NCBI GenBank assembly: GCA_000827495.1
Contig: KN817746.1
Location: 1-28,114 of the forward strand
Direction: 5' to 3'
From: Hypholoma sublateritium FD-334 SS-4
Taxonomy: Eukaryota > Basidiomycota > Agaricomycetes > Agaricales > Strophariaceae
Length of the DNA: 28,114 nucleotides
A program made the position numbers and the translations under genes. Position 1 is the first letter of the stretch; each line of letters begins with the position of its first letter. Shown in pieces: positions 1 through 9,149 of the stretch. The notes under the pieces are model-generated. The model was not told the DNA's origin and made no database searches. It was given only the letters and a program-made list of their open reading frames with translations.

Positions 1-1
1 C

Positions 2-95
2 GCACGAGACGTACAAGTCGCAACCATGCACATCTACGGGGACGACGACCGCGACCTGTCAATCGAGGCAAAAGTGTCATATCGAGAGTTCCTCT
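2..95 (+). pseudogene. Host gene, exon part left of the transposon
   Basis: The frame starting at base 2 is open to the insertion point, rich in Asp and Glu (for example MHIYGDDDRDLS). With one copy of the 8-bp duplication kept and the element left out, the frame runs straight into the open frame at 6074 (codon T95 plus AC6074-6075), giving EFLYEDDQSGTK across the junction. The 5' part of the gene lies outside the window. I do not recognise the protein family. The continuous frame suggests the transposon split a real exon, but 31 open codons on this side alone are weak evidence. Whether a product is still made is unknown. Confidence 0.5.
88..95 (+). repeat. Target-site duplication, left copy
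   Basis: GTTCCTCT directly abuts the outer end of the left terminal repeat, and an identical copy abuts the right end at 6066-6073. Within the host reading frame it spans the Glu-Phe-Leu-Tyr codons. Confidence 0.88.
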
Positions 96-132
96 CAAGG
101 GGTACGCACCGGCAAATTCCGGCACACGATGT
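96..132 (+). repeat. Left terminal inverted repeat (37 bp)
   Basis: Pairs with 6029-6065 in inverted orientation, 29 of 37 positions identical and no gap. The outer ten bases (CAAGGGGTAC) and the inner nine (ACACGATGT) are identical; all eight mismatches fall between them. Confidence 0.88.
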
Positions 133-133
133 A

Positions 134-150
134 GGGGGAGGGGGGGGGGT
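134..150 (+). repeat. Subterminal G-run, left
   Basis: Five Gs, an A, then ten Gs ending in T, just inside the left terminal repeat. The following bases (about 150-175) resemble those after the right G10 run (6002-6026) in direct orientation, both including a CTTATT..TAAAA core. Homopolymer length may be affected by sequencing. Confidence 0.6.
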
Positions 151-425
151 CCTCATCAGCTTATTTCTAAAATAAATTATGTGGTATTTTTTAGTCTGGA
201 ATGGTCCAGAACACTATGTTTTGTGTTCGGAATATCTTCTATCTGTCTGTACAGTGCTTTTTTGACAATATCTGAGCGAATCAGACATTTTTGATATGGT
301 AATGCTTAGTAATCTTCTATGATTGATCGATTGTCCATATGCAGTCGTACGCTTGCGCCCAATTTTGAGCAATCACAGATTCACCACGCCCGCAAACAAC
401 CCACGAACCCTGTAACATTGTCAAT

Positions 426-446
426 ATGGCAAAAAAGAAGAAGAAG
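426..446 (+). other. Possible short first exon (MAKKKKK)
   Basis: ATG GCA followed by five lysine codons, then a good donor (GTATGC at 447) and an acceptor CTGCAG ending at 526. As an 80-nt intron this looks like a typical tiny first exon with a basic nuclear-targeting run. Joined at 527 in phase 0, however, it does not enter the frame of the main open reading frame: the phase is off by two, and a TGTG at 535-538 could be a two-base duplication. Either the start is the ATG at 535, or this copy carries a frameshift just after the first intron. Confidence 0.35.
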
Positions 447-534
447 GTATGCCGGGCGCTTAATCAGACTTTGCGGCCAGATGTCTATTAATATTTGATC
501 AACATAGAACAATAAATACACTGCAGATAGTACT

Positions 535-3500
535 ATGTGGTGCGAAATTTGCCAGCAAGATATTAGTGTTGGTGTAGGAGGAGAAGGAAATTTCCAGTCA
601 CACCAGAGAAGCAAACGGCACAGAGAAATTGTCAGTGCGACTGAGGGCAACCAGACGATCAGGTCTTTTTTTAGCAAAGCTCCCACACCGTCTCAGGTTG
701 CGATCGGCTCTGGGATGTCACTGTCGACGTTCCTTGTGCAGGCAGCCACACTTTCACAGTCATCCACAATTCCTTCAGATCCATCCCAGCATCCAGCCGT
801 CGGCCCATCCCTTCCTCCGAAATCCACTCTTCTCACTAAGCTCGAGGCGGCCATATCAAGCCTACCAGACAATATCCCTATCGGAACAGAAGAAGATACC
901 ATCGCACAGTTCTCGGGAGATCCGAGTAGCGGATTGGAAGATGACGAGGATGGGTGGGAGATGGTTGACAAGGCCTTGAACCGTGTGATTGGGTACGGAA
1001 CCACTGCGACAGAAATAGAGAACATAATCCGACGGGGGCGGTATGGGATGGATGGGATGTTTCTATGGCTGAAGGAGTGTGTTTACACGCTCGGAATTGA
1101 TGAAGCTTTGCTGGAGAATAAGGTGGACCGTCTGATTAGCGCCATGTTAAACTTGTGTGTGTTCTATTTAATGTTATATTGATCATTCACACTGAGAAAG
1201 AAATCCAGAGGAGCATCTTCAGTTATACCAGAAAATTCTCATGATCCGGATCTCATAGACACAGATGAAATACAATATATTCGTACAAAAAACGCACAGT
1301 GAGTAACTGTTGCATCGGACTAAATATGTACTGGATTAATGTTCGCAAACAGATCACCAGCGGTCATACAACAGCCTAAGGGCCCCACTCCCGTAGCAAA
1401 GGCGTGCCCCGGATATATTTTGAAACTTGCAGATGGGCAGTCCCCTTTCGCACTGTACCCGTTTATTCTCCACAGCAGACAGCCATTACCATGGTCATTT
1501 TCGATGAACCACGAACACCTTGTCCTCCACTCCAATAACTGTGTCGAAATATCTGATCTACCTTGTCACTCGTGCTCTCACCTACACAACAACACCATAA
1601 TTATGGGGATTCGACACCGTGCATTGTCTGGCGCCGACCCAAAAACACCATGGCACTGGCTGGGTGCCGCGCATATGTACACGATGCTTGAGAAGAAGAC
1701 AGGACAAATTAACGCCATGAAGCTTAATACGCTGAACAACATACGAGCCATTGGAATACGAAACATACATATAGACGCCTGGAAAAGGGTACATATGGCA
1801 ATCATGACCTCCGACATTCCACGCCTTCGTAGTCTTCTGTTGGTTGCATATCGTGCCGGCGCCAGTGTTGTGTCTCTCCTGGAGAAGGTCAAGCTTGCGG
1901 CAGAACGGAAGTACAGCCCCAAAAGCTACGACGAGGCACAATATCAGCTTGGATATCTCATGTACATGATTGGAGGGCGAGCTGCAGCAGACCTGGCATA
2001 CACCACTCTTGGCATTCCATCAATCGATACCTCCAAGCGTCATGTCTCGACAAATCCTCTGGTGTCTTCCGCGTCATTCCCAACAAGAGCTGAGCTTCTA
2101 CATAACTTGAATGCATGCTATCCGAAACCCGCTGTTGCAGTCGCTGGAAAGAAAGGAATGACCATCCAGATAGACGAAATCAAGGTTCAGGAACGCTTAC
2201 GTTGGGACCCGAAGTCAAATAAGATCCTAGGTGTCTGTCGCGAACATAGCGGCCAGTGTTCGCTTGACTTCTGCTCGATGAATCAAGCGGATGAACTACT
2301 TGACTGCTTACAGAAAGATGTTGTCCATTTGGCAACAGAGGTACGTTGATATCTAATCACTCAAAAATAAAAATAATCAACTGTTTATTGTCTTCAGGCC
2401 ACAGTTATTGGGACGTCGATCCTTTCAAAAGACCCGAATGAATACACGACACGGCCATTTGCAATTTCAGGAAGCTGTAAACGCGAGACTGTCCAAGATC
2501 AAGAACGGCTCCTTCGTGAATCAATCGACGCCGTAAACGACCAAGCATCTCACCTAAATTCAAGGGTGTATTGCATTGCCTCGGATGGAGACTCACGACG
2601 ACGGAGAGCACTTATTTCAATCACTATGACATCAGACGTCAGTCCATCATCGCCGCTGTACGCTATACTGGGAAATATACCTTTGTTCAATTTACAATGC
2701 GGAACCGATGAACTCACAGCCGACTTTGACTGGAAGCACGTCTTGAAGCGCTTTCGAAATACAACACTGCGGCAGAAGGGAATTGCAATCAACGAAGTGG
2801 CTATCAGCACCGATACAATCAAGACTCATCTTATCTCTTGTGGATTATCCGAAGAAACAGCCGACATACTTTTAGCGCCCAACGACAAGCAAGATGTCGT
2901 GCTAATGATTAGACTCCTCCATGCACTTGCATCCCTTGAGCCCCCGACCTCAAACGACAGTCCTCTCGTACACGCAACACGCCGATCTCTCGTGCTTCTT
3001 GGACGAGTCTATTGGAACCTGTTACGGGCGTACCTTGATACCGGAATCTCATTAAATGATCAGCTTGTTCATTTGAGCACCGCGGCGCACCTTATCCTCG
3101 CCATTTACCATCAAGATAAAGGGGAATTTATTCCAGTTCAAACCTATTTCGACGTAATGTCGATGATAAAGAACGTTTACTTCTGCGTGGCTAAGACTCA
3201 GCTCGATGACCCTGATGCTGATTTCTGGACTGTTCTTCTTGGCACCGATGGGCTGGAAAAGGTTTTTGGGAAGGTCAGAACCATTGTCGGAAATGACACG
3301 AATGCGGACCAGCTGCAACTCACGAACCGGATTGACGGCGCCGTACAATGCGTCAATATACTTGAACAACATCCTGAATGGGGTGGTCAAGCCCGTCGAC
3401 TCAATGTCAAGCCTTTATTCAACGAGAACAACTCACCTACCAGTGAAATCACCAGCAAGTACGACCATATCAGCCCGAGGTCATTCACAGGCGACCTCTC

Positions 3501-5916
3501 CGTCGGCAAGGTTGTTCTACGTGGTTGCTGGCTCTCGGGGCGACGGATTGCCGAGAAGACACTGGAGGATGGACAGATGAAGTCACCGTTTGCTGACATG
3601 GATAAAGAGGGAGGATTCGACATACTCTGTCCGTTTGGAAAGTCAAAAGCAGTACTCGTGGACGGTCATCTTGCGCCAGGTGAACAGGAGGAAACAGAGG
3701 AAGAAAGGGAGGATTCTCAGGCTGACACTGGCGGTTCTCAGGCTGTTGCTCTAGCCGCGGACAGCGACTTAACACCGGAAGATGCGACAATAGCGGATGA
3801 TATGCTTCAAGAACCTGATCTCGATGACATCGTGGGTGCTGCCAAAATAGATATCACCCACACTGCCGCTTCTGCACGCAAAATCGATCCATGGGTTTAT
3901 ATTGACGGCAAGAAGGTGCACAAGGCAACTGTCCTTCGCCTCTATTCTAATCCTTTGGCTGTCACCGATTCGAAGGATCGACTCAAGCGGGTCCGCGGTT
4001 TCTCTCAGTACAATGATACCACATCACCAACCGACTCCTTTCTACCTGAGATGTCCGACTCTACAAACCCCAATACTGTGCATGTTCAAGATCCTGCCCT
4101 GACATTGGTACGCTGCAACAAACAAGTCTTTATGGCTGTCGTCCAGATTCTGAGCATCCGTGTTGATGGAAAATCAGCTCTCTCCGTGCCCGCGGAATTG
4201 ATTCCTGAGCCCAATGTACGGATAAGCGGACAAGTGATGAAGCTTTCACTGTTTGACGCATCTCATCAGCCTGACAGCGCCGACTGGCAATGGATTGGCA
4301 ATTTCGAGAAGAAAGGCACCTTCCAGAATATTCCTGGACGGTCAATCGAGCTCATTAACCCTGTTATTCAGCGTGCTTCACGAGGACGCAATGCTGGGGA
4401 AGATACATATGTGTTCAGGACAGCTGACTTGCGAGCTCTGTCTGCAATTCTCTATCAGAGAGCGCTCGAGGAGCCAGGAACTATCCCTGAAGTACCTCTT
4501 ACACCAACTTTCCCATACCGCTCGGCAGAAGGTGAGTGTATTTTACTTTTTCTTTCGTTCAGTTCAAAATAAACCTATAATTATGTAGGACATGCGTGCT
4601 TTGTGTGCGAAAGGGATATCGCTGGTGGGGATACCACACGCGAGGCTGACAATACATGCCCATATTGTCGTCATACAGTTCCGTTGGATGCGCTGAACGG
4701 CCCTATGCTCATCTCCCATACCGGATCTCACATCCTTCATGACACACGCTTGAAGGACGTCGAAAGTCCGTGCGGTTTCTGTCTCAAGAGCGGTACTCTG
4801 GGGTGTCGCATATATTTGAAAACCTCTGCAAAGATTACGACCATCGACATGGTTGCATCGCAATGTCCACATCTACGTAAGATATCACTAAAATCTGCAT
4901 CACAGTTCACAACGAAGTCACCGTGCACTAATCACCCCATTCGATGCCCACTTTGCCCGCCAAAATCCGCCGCTGTATGGAAATACAACCTCCGTGCCCA
5001 TATCGTCTCTTCGCACCATACTGCAAACCCTGATTTGTATCAGACTCTGTTCAACATCGGCAACGACGAGGTTATTCTAATGAAGGGTTTGTTTCTCAAG
5101 GTCCCGCGGCCAGGAAAGAAGTCCGCTCCGAAGGCTCCGGGTCTGGTTATATCGAATGCGCACAGTTCTCGATGCGCAGTAACAAGGCGAGTTGATATAT
5201 ATACTAACGCTCATGGTGGATCAATCTAATTTGTAATTTCAAGTGATCTTCCCGCCGACAGCTTAATTCCACAGTCACTCCGCACGCACACGGAAGAGTA
5301 TGACGAAGATATTGAGCAGGAAGACATCGAACATGAGGATAGTGTGGCAAGTCTCGACGATGATATAGACGTATCCATCAATCACGTTGAGTCACTATTC
5401 ATTGATGTTGCGGAACATTTTTCTTACTACCTACCAAAGCTGAATGATACGGCTACAGAGGCTCAAATCCTAGCTGACATGCTGGGGCCTGCTCGGCAAG
5501 AGATACTCAATATCACGACGCGCCAGAACAATTCCAACGAATTTCCCAATACCCCGAGAAGCAGTGCATCAACTGCCGCGGCCGTTGCGGCCCCTGTCCC
5601 TACAGGCCCGTCGCCACCGAAAAAGCGAAAGGCGGCCGCTGTACATGGGGAACCTCTTGTGGACCTCTCGATGATGTGCTCGGATGACACCTGCGGCGAG
5701 TTCATTGAACAAGACGACCTACTTAGCTGTATTGCGCCGGGATGTGGTCAGAATGTGAGTAGTCAGCCATTATTTTGTTGAATTCACGGCCTAATATTTT
5801 CTTAGTACCACTTAACGTGTCAAGGATATATAGAGAAGCCACTTGAGTTTTTCTGTGACGACCAGTGCAAAGAGGACGCAGGATTTCGAGTAGGAAATAA
5901 GAGGAGACGGAGATAG
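535..5916 (+). CDS. P-element-like transposase with zinc fingers and PHD-like tail
   Basis: Probable DNA transposase acting in the nucleus on the 37-bp ends that flank it. My exon model is 535-1154, 1209-1298, 1353-2340, 2398-4531, 4589-5178, 5275-5754 and 5806-5916 (1,670 residues). Seen in order: a C2H2 finger (residues 3-28, CEIC...HQRSKRH); a PIP-box-like NQTIRSFF (39-46); a DDE core with IQIDEIKVQERL (Asp about 511), IASDGDSRRRR (Asp about 629), DFDWKHVLKRFRN (about 676) and TDGLEKVFGKVR (Glu about 853); Cys/His clusters from about 1281 including a C2H2 finger; PPKKRK (near nt 5612-5629); and a PHD-like C4HC3 tail. The order D, D, F/H-x-x-K-x-x-RN, then LExxF follows P-element/THAP9 proteins, which are much shorter. 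Weak points: the start; the 1154/1209 junction; and the intron after 5178, where the best acceptor (5243, downstream of TACTAAC) breaks the frame and only 5274 keeps it. Confidence 0.78.
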
Positions 5917-5980
5917 AATCCATAAATAGATTTCTGAGGCATGTGACTCGATGACTAATATGATCGAATTACTATATTAG

Positions 5981-6002
5981 GAAGGAGGTAAGGGGGGGGG
6001 GT
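5981..6002 (+). repeat. Subterminal G-run, right
   Basis: A purine-rich stretch ending in ten Gs and T, about 27 bp inside the right terminal repeat. It has the same strand orientation as the left G-run, so it is a direct and not an inverted subterminal repeat. Confidence 0.6.
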
Positions 6003-6028
6003 CTACAGGGCCTTATTCGTAAAAATGG

Positions 6029-6065
6029 ACATCGTGTATGGGATTTTTCCCTTGAGTACCCCTTG
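6029..6065 (-). repeat. Right terminal inverted repeat (37 bp)
   Basis: On the minus strand it starts CAAGGGGTAC at 6065 and ends ACACGATGT at 6029, matching 96-132. The host duplication follows immediately at 6066. Confidence 0.88.
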
Positions 6066-6073
6066 GTTCCTCT
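6066..6073 (+). repeat. Target-site duplication, right copy
   Basis: GTTCCTCT, identical to 88-95, directly after the right terminal repeat. Eight identical bases at both predicted ends are strong evidence that the boundaries are exact. Confidence 0.88.
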
Positions 6074-6234
6074 ACGAAGACGATCAATCGGGAACGAAGA
6101 TGCTCTGTTTTTGGTATGTTTTCTTTCGATTTTATTCAAAACGTCTGCTTAACTTGAGAACACCAAGCCATGGAGAGATACGCAACAAAGGGTGCGGGTA
6201 TTGGTACGGCGCTGACGATTGGAATGCATTGTAG
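6066..6234 (+). pseudogene. Host gene, 3' part right of the transposon
   Basis: Continues the frame interrupted at base 95: an exon to 6113, a GT-AG intron 6114-6167 (54 nt, donor GTATGT, acceptor CCAAG), then a last exon 6168-6234 ending in TAG, with a Cys/Tyr/Trp-rich tail (GYWYGADDWNAL). The intron length is a multiple of three and has no stop, so retention would also stay in frame. The ATG-initiated frame at 6025 lies in transposon sequence and is probably not a genuine start, although it could in principle give a chimeric transcript from the element's right end. Family unknown. Confidence 0.5.
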
Positions 6235-6893
6235 AGTACATTAATATACACCGATTACTTACTGTGGGCTACGACGAGCACTCAATAGCTCAAGCCTGAG
6301 GATGGACACATTGGAGTGGCTGGNAATACTCCACAAGCTGTCCGTCCGACTCCATCATCTTGGTCAACACTTCCCTCGACAAGAAGCGGCTCCAGACCGA
6401 GGCAGTCTTCGGCGTTTCTGAAGGAGGTTGTCAGCATCAAGGACAATGCGCGTGCAGGCGCGGAGGCAGGGCATGAACGGTGAGCTGTTCTATATACTTG
6501 TCGGCCTGCGTACCGCGATGAACAACTTCGCGCCGCATTTAGCTTCGAGCTCTCGAACAGCATTCTGTCGTGAGCGGGTTCAATGCAGCCATCGATCTGT
6601 GAATTAAGCCCGCGGCATCGAAGAGAGTGGCGCTATCGAGAGATCTTGCTGCCGCGCGCAAATTACCGGAAACTAGTAGGAAGTATATAGACTGTATCAT
6701 AGTAAATTAATAGTAATCTTATTATATCGAAAGAAACAACCTCTAAGAGTGGCATGGGCATAGCTTAACCTGCAAGTCTACTAAGATAATGTTCCAACCT
6801 TGTCAGAACCTAGCAATACGAAAGCTGTATGGAAAGCCCGTAAAATCATCACGACGCCATTGGAATTAGTTACTTAAATTACTCAGAATCTCA
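6235..6893. other. Intergenic, possible decayed coding remnant
   Basis: No intact gene. Between about 6300 and 6600 the base composition is coding-like and GC-richer than the surroundings. Short open stretches occur on both strands (plus, for example, LVNTSLDKKRLQTEAVFG then, one frame on, FLKEVVSIKDNARAG), consistent with a frameshifted fragment. I cannot assign a family or be sure of the strand. An N lies at 6324. From 6660 on it is AT-rich with nothing recognisable. Confidence 0.3.
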
Positions 6894-6894
6894 T

Positions 6895-7215
6895 GAGTGG
6901 GTCACAGTTGGTAAATTATCTACTGCACCGCTCAGCCCTTCAAATCGCCTGCAAGTGTGATATGACGGCAGTCAAGGTTGACAAGAGCCTAACAACTGTG
7001 AAGACTGCGCGATAAATGAATAAAATTCTTACTGCGCCATATGTAGACATATCAATGGCTGCAAGAATTTTGTGAGTGTGACATAATTAACAAGGCATCC
7101 TTTGCGCAGTTTATTCCATCAAATCAGCAGCAATTGTGATATAGTGATGACCATCGAGTACCAAAGTTCAATAAGAGTGAGGAACAATCGGAAAAGAATA
7201 GAAAACTTACTGAAG
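6895..7215 (+). repeat. Two diverged ~179-bp tandem units
   Basis: Two blocks starting GAGTGGGTCAC (6895) and GAGTGTGACAT (7074) align over most of their length: TCAAATC.GC.GCAA.TGTGATAT in the middle and AAAA.TTACTG near the end. Identity is low, so this is an old duplication. Function unknown. Confidence 0.4.
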
Positions 7216-7493
7216 AATTAAAAAAGTATACAAAAATCTTCAAAGCTTTCTTAGCCGGGTCATATTGAGTAGACCATGCAGCGGATAGGAAAGGGAAAAA
7301 AATGACATGTTTTGTTTTAACGGGGGTATAAAGGACGATGACAAATCACAAAGCCTGTCTGCAAAAATAAGGGGCCCTCCAATTTCCCGATGTGGTGGAC
7401 AGCAGAAGTAACTTGTCGTGATCTTGCATACCTGCGCACACAGTATACTGGTGGTTGACTGGGGGCTAACGTCTGCGAACATACAAATCTACG
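7216..7493. other. Intergenic, no gene seen
   Basis: AT-rich start, then an open minus-strand frame (7240-7482) without recognisable motifs. I would not call it a gene. Confidence 0.4.
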
Positions 7494-7583
7494 CCCTTTA
7501 CTTGCCCTTTACTTGAAGTCTATTCGTAAAAATCGATGATAAATCCCAGGCAAACTTTTGGCCAACTTTTGACCAACTTTTCC
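7494..7583 (+). repeat. Short 11-bp tandem repeats
   Basis: Two perfect copies of CCCTTTACTTG (7494-7504, 7505-7515) are followed by three near-copies of CCAACTTTTGA (7551-7561, 7562-7572, 7573-7583). Such short direct arrays are common in the subterminal zones of fungal DNA transposons. Between them, 7521-7533 (TATTCGTAAAAAT) repeats a 13-mer found just inside the right end of the P-like element (6014-6026). Confidence 0.6.
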
Positions 7584-8230
7584 AAAAATGATTACATCCG
7601 CATCGTGATACTATTTATAGTACGCATAGAGCAGCAACGGCCGGGCTGCGTGCGCAGAGAAACGCATGTATATTTTTGTGAAGCTGACGAATATACTTAA
7701 GTAGGAAAGGATACGACAGATGGTGAGAGGTCCATCACTGAGGAACCCACCACCTTTGATTCGGTGTGTGTATTTGGAGTGTCCACGCTGACTGACACGG
7801 CTTTTCAATCATCCATGTCCAGTATGGTTCTCCCCCATCTCTTTCTGAGAAGTATAACGAAGTCTACTCCGCAAGCCGCCCAAGTGGATACGACCTCGGC
7901 GGTATTTCTTCACTGTCATAGTCACAACCTACTCAAATCGAACCAAAGGATGCGAAGAACACAGAGAGAGGTAATTGGACAAATTCATTTAGGAGCGACA
8001 TTTTGTTCGGTACGTAGGACGTCATGTTCTTATGCCAATTGTGCGTCGGTCGTCACGAGCATAAAAATACGCCTTCTGGACAACACACGAAGATATCTTT
8101 GTAAATCCAATTTTGCAAACAATCAATTGTTGAGCTATAAGTAAAATAACCCATCTCTTCGGACTAAAAGTAACCGCAGTACGTTACCCCAGTATTTTCT
8201 ACCTGTTACCTCCTAGGTATAATTTTACAA
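7584..8230. other. Intergenic, no gene seen
   Basis: AT-rich sequence with one unremarkable plus-strand open frame (7764-8144). No domain, repeat or RNA gene recognised. Confidence 0.4.
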
Positions 8231-9149
8231 CTCAGCGTTGCCGCACAGGCTTGAAAGGAGTTTCAGAGCACTGTCGGAATCGGACTCGAGCGCGCCGGCG
8301 TCCTCGGAGACAGCATTCGCTCTGGAGTCTGTTGAGGATGAAATATGGGCGCAAAGCACACCTTCGGGAAAGCGCATCGTGCAGGAACCGCCCTGCGATC
8401 ACGCCCACCCACATGCTGCAAGCCCGAGAACTCAGCTGGCCGGAGACAATCCAGAGCTTACGCACGCACATTGCGTACGGACTCGGATCACGCTCGTGCG
8501 ACGCCGAGCGCAGCAGCAGCGCGTCCAATCCGGGGCTCCCATCAGACCGGCGCGCGTGAAACGAGACCCCTCGCACCCCGGCGACAATCGCGCTCTCAAC
8601 ATCAATGTCCCGCCGTGTCAGTGAAATATTTTCAACAATTTTGGAGCATTTGTCTATGTAACGTGATGTGTAATATCATTGTGACTCAACTGGAATATTA
8701 ATACTTGGAGAAGTTTTTTGCGGCAACTCGAATGCGCACAACCTTCGGCGCGCCAGGGACGCGCGCTAAATTGCGACGTGTCATCGGCCCGCACGCGCGC
8801 CCTTGGCGCTTATAGTACTGTCTTGGACGCGTGGCGTGAGACACGAGTCACACGACCGAGGGCCCCGTGCCCGTACAATCTATTTACCTACCTGTGTGCC
8901 TCTGTAGGCTTGTACAATACATGGTGCACGCGCTGTTCAAAGCTCAATTCCGGGGACCAGAGCAGACAAAACTTTGGCACCAGTAGCTATCGGAGTATCA
9001 ATTTAAAATCGGAGATCGGTAAAATTTGATCCGTACTATGACACGTTTTTTTTGAATCCGGGTGTACTTACTCACTACCTGCTCTAGCCGCGTCAAGATG
9101 AACAGCCAGAGTCATCAGGCTAACAAGATATCCTTCCACCAGCGGGGAG
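8231..9149. other. GC-rich islands, no recognisable gene
   Basis: Two GC-rich blocks (about 8235-8620 and 8730-8880) stand out from AT-rich surroundings. In the first block several frames on both strands stay open, as expected from GC-rich sequence alone. The predicted peptides are Arg/Ser/Pro-rich without motifs. The sharp composition change may mark old inserted repeat DNA. Confidence 0.35.

Larger units (their letters stand above)
96..6065 (+). mobile_element. Complete P-like DNA transposon (5,970 bp)
   Basis: Seen: both ends begin, reading inward, with CAAGGGGTAC and end with ACACGATGT. The two 37-bp inverted repeats match at 29 of 37 positions without gaps. The element is bounded by a perfect 8-bp direct repeat, GTTCCTCT, at 88-95 and 6066-6073. 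One long spliced gene (535-5916) fills it. Known: 8-bp duplications occur in the P, hAT and Kyakuja-Dileera-Zisupton superfamilies, and P elements start with CA. The encoded protein has D/D/E motifs spaced like P-element and THAP9 transposases, so I favour the P superfamily. The perfect duplication and the long open exons suggest a young insertion. The weaker match between the repeats is probably natural asymmetry. Superfamily assignment is inference; the element boundaries are directly visible. Confidence 0.85.

Noticed and set aside
134..175. G-run and following bases as long terminal repeats of a retrotransposon (direct copies at both ends)
   Set aside because: The similarity is short. Inverted ends and an 8-bp duplication define a DNA transposon, and no reverse transcriptase or gag-like sequence is present.
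535..5916. Kyakuja-Dileera-Zisupton or hAT transposase
   Set aside because: The 8-bp duplication fits these too, but the first-Asp block (IQIDEIKVQERL), the FDWKHVLKRFRN block and the LEKVFGKVR block match the P-element order better. Kept as the main alternative.
6025..6234. Independent small gene starting at ATG 6025
   Set aside because: The first 41 bases belong to the transposon's right end; the rest is the 3' part of the interrupted host gene in the same frame.
8232..8624. Overlapping open frames on both strands as a gene
   Set aside because: Several frames are open at once because the block is GC-rich. There are no motifs, no intron signals and no homology I can recognise.
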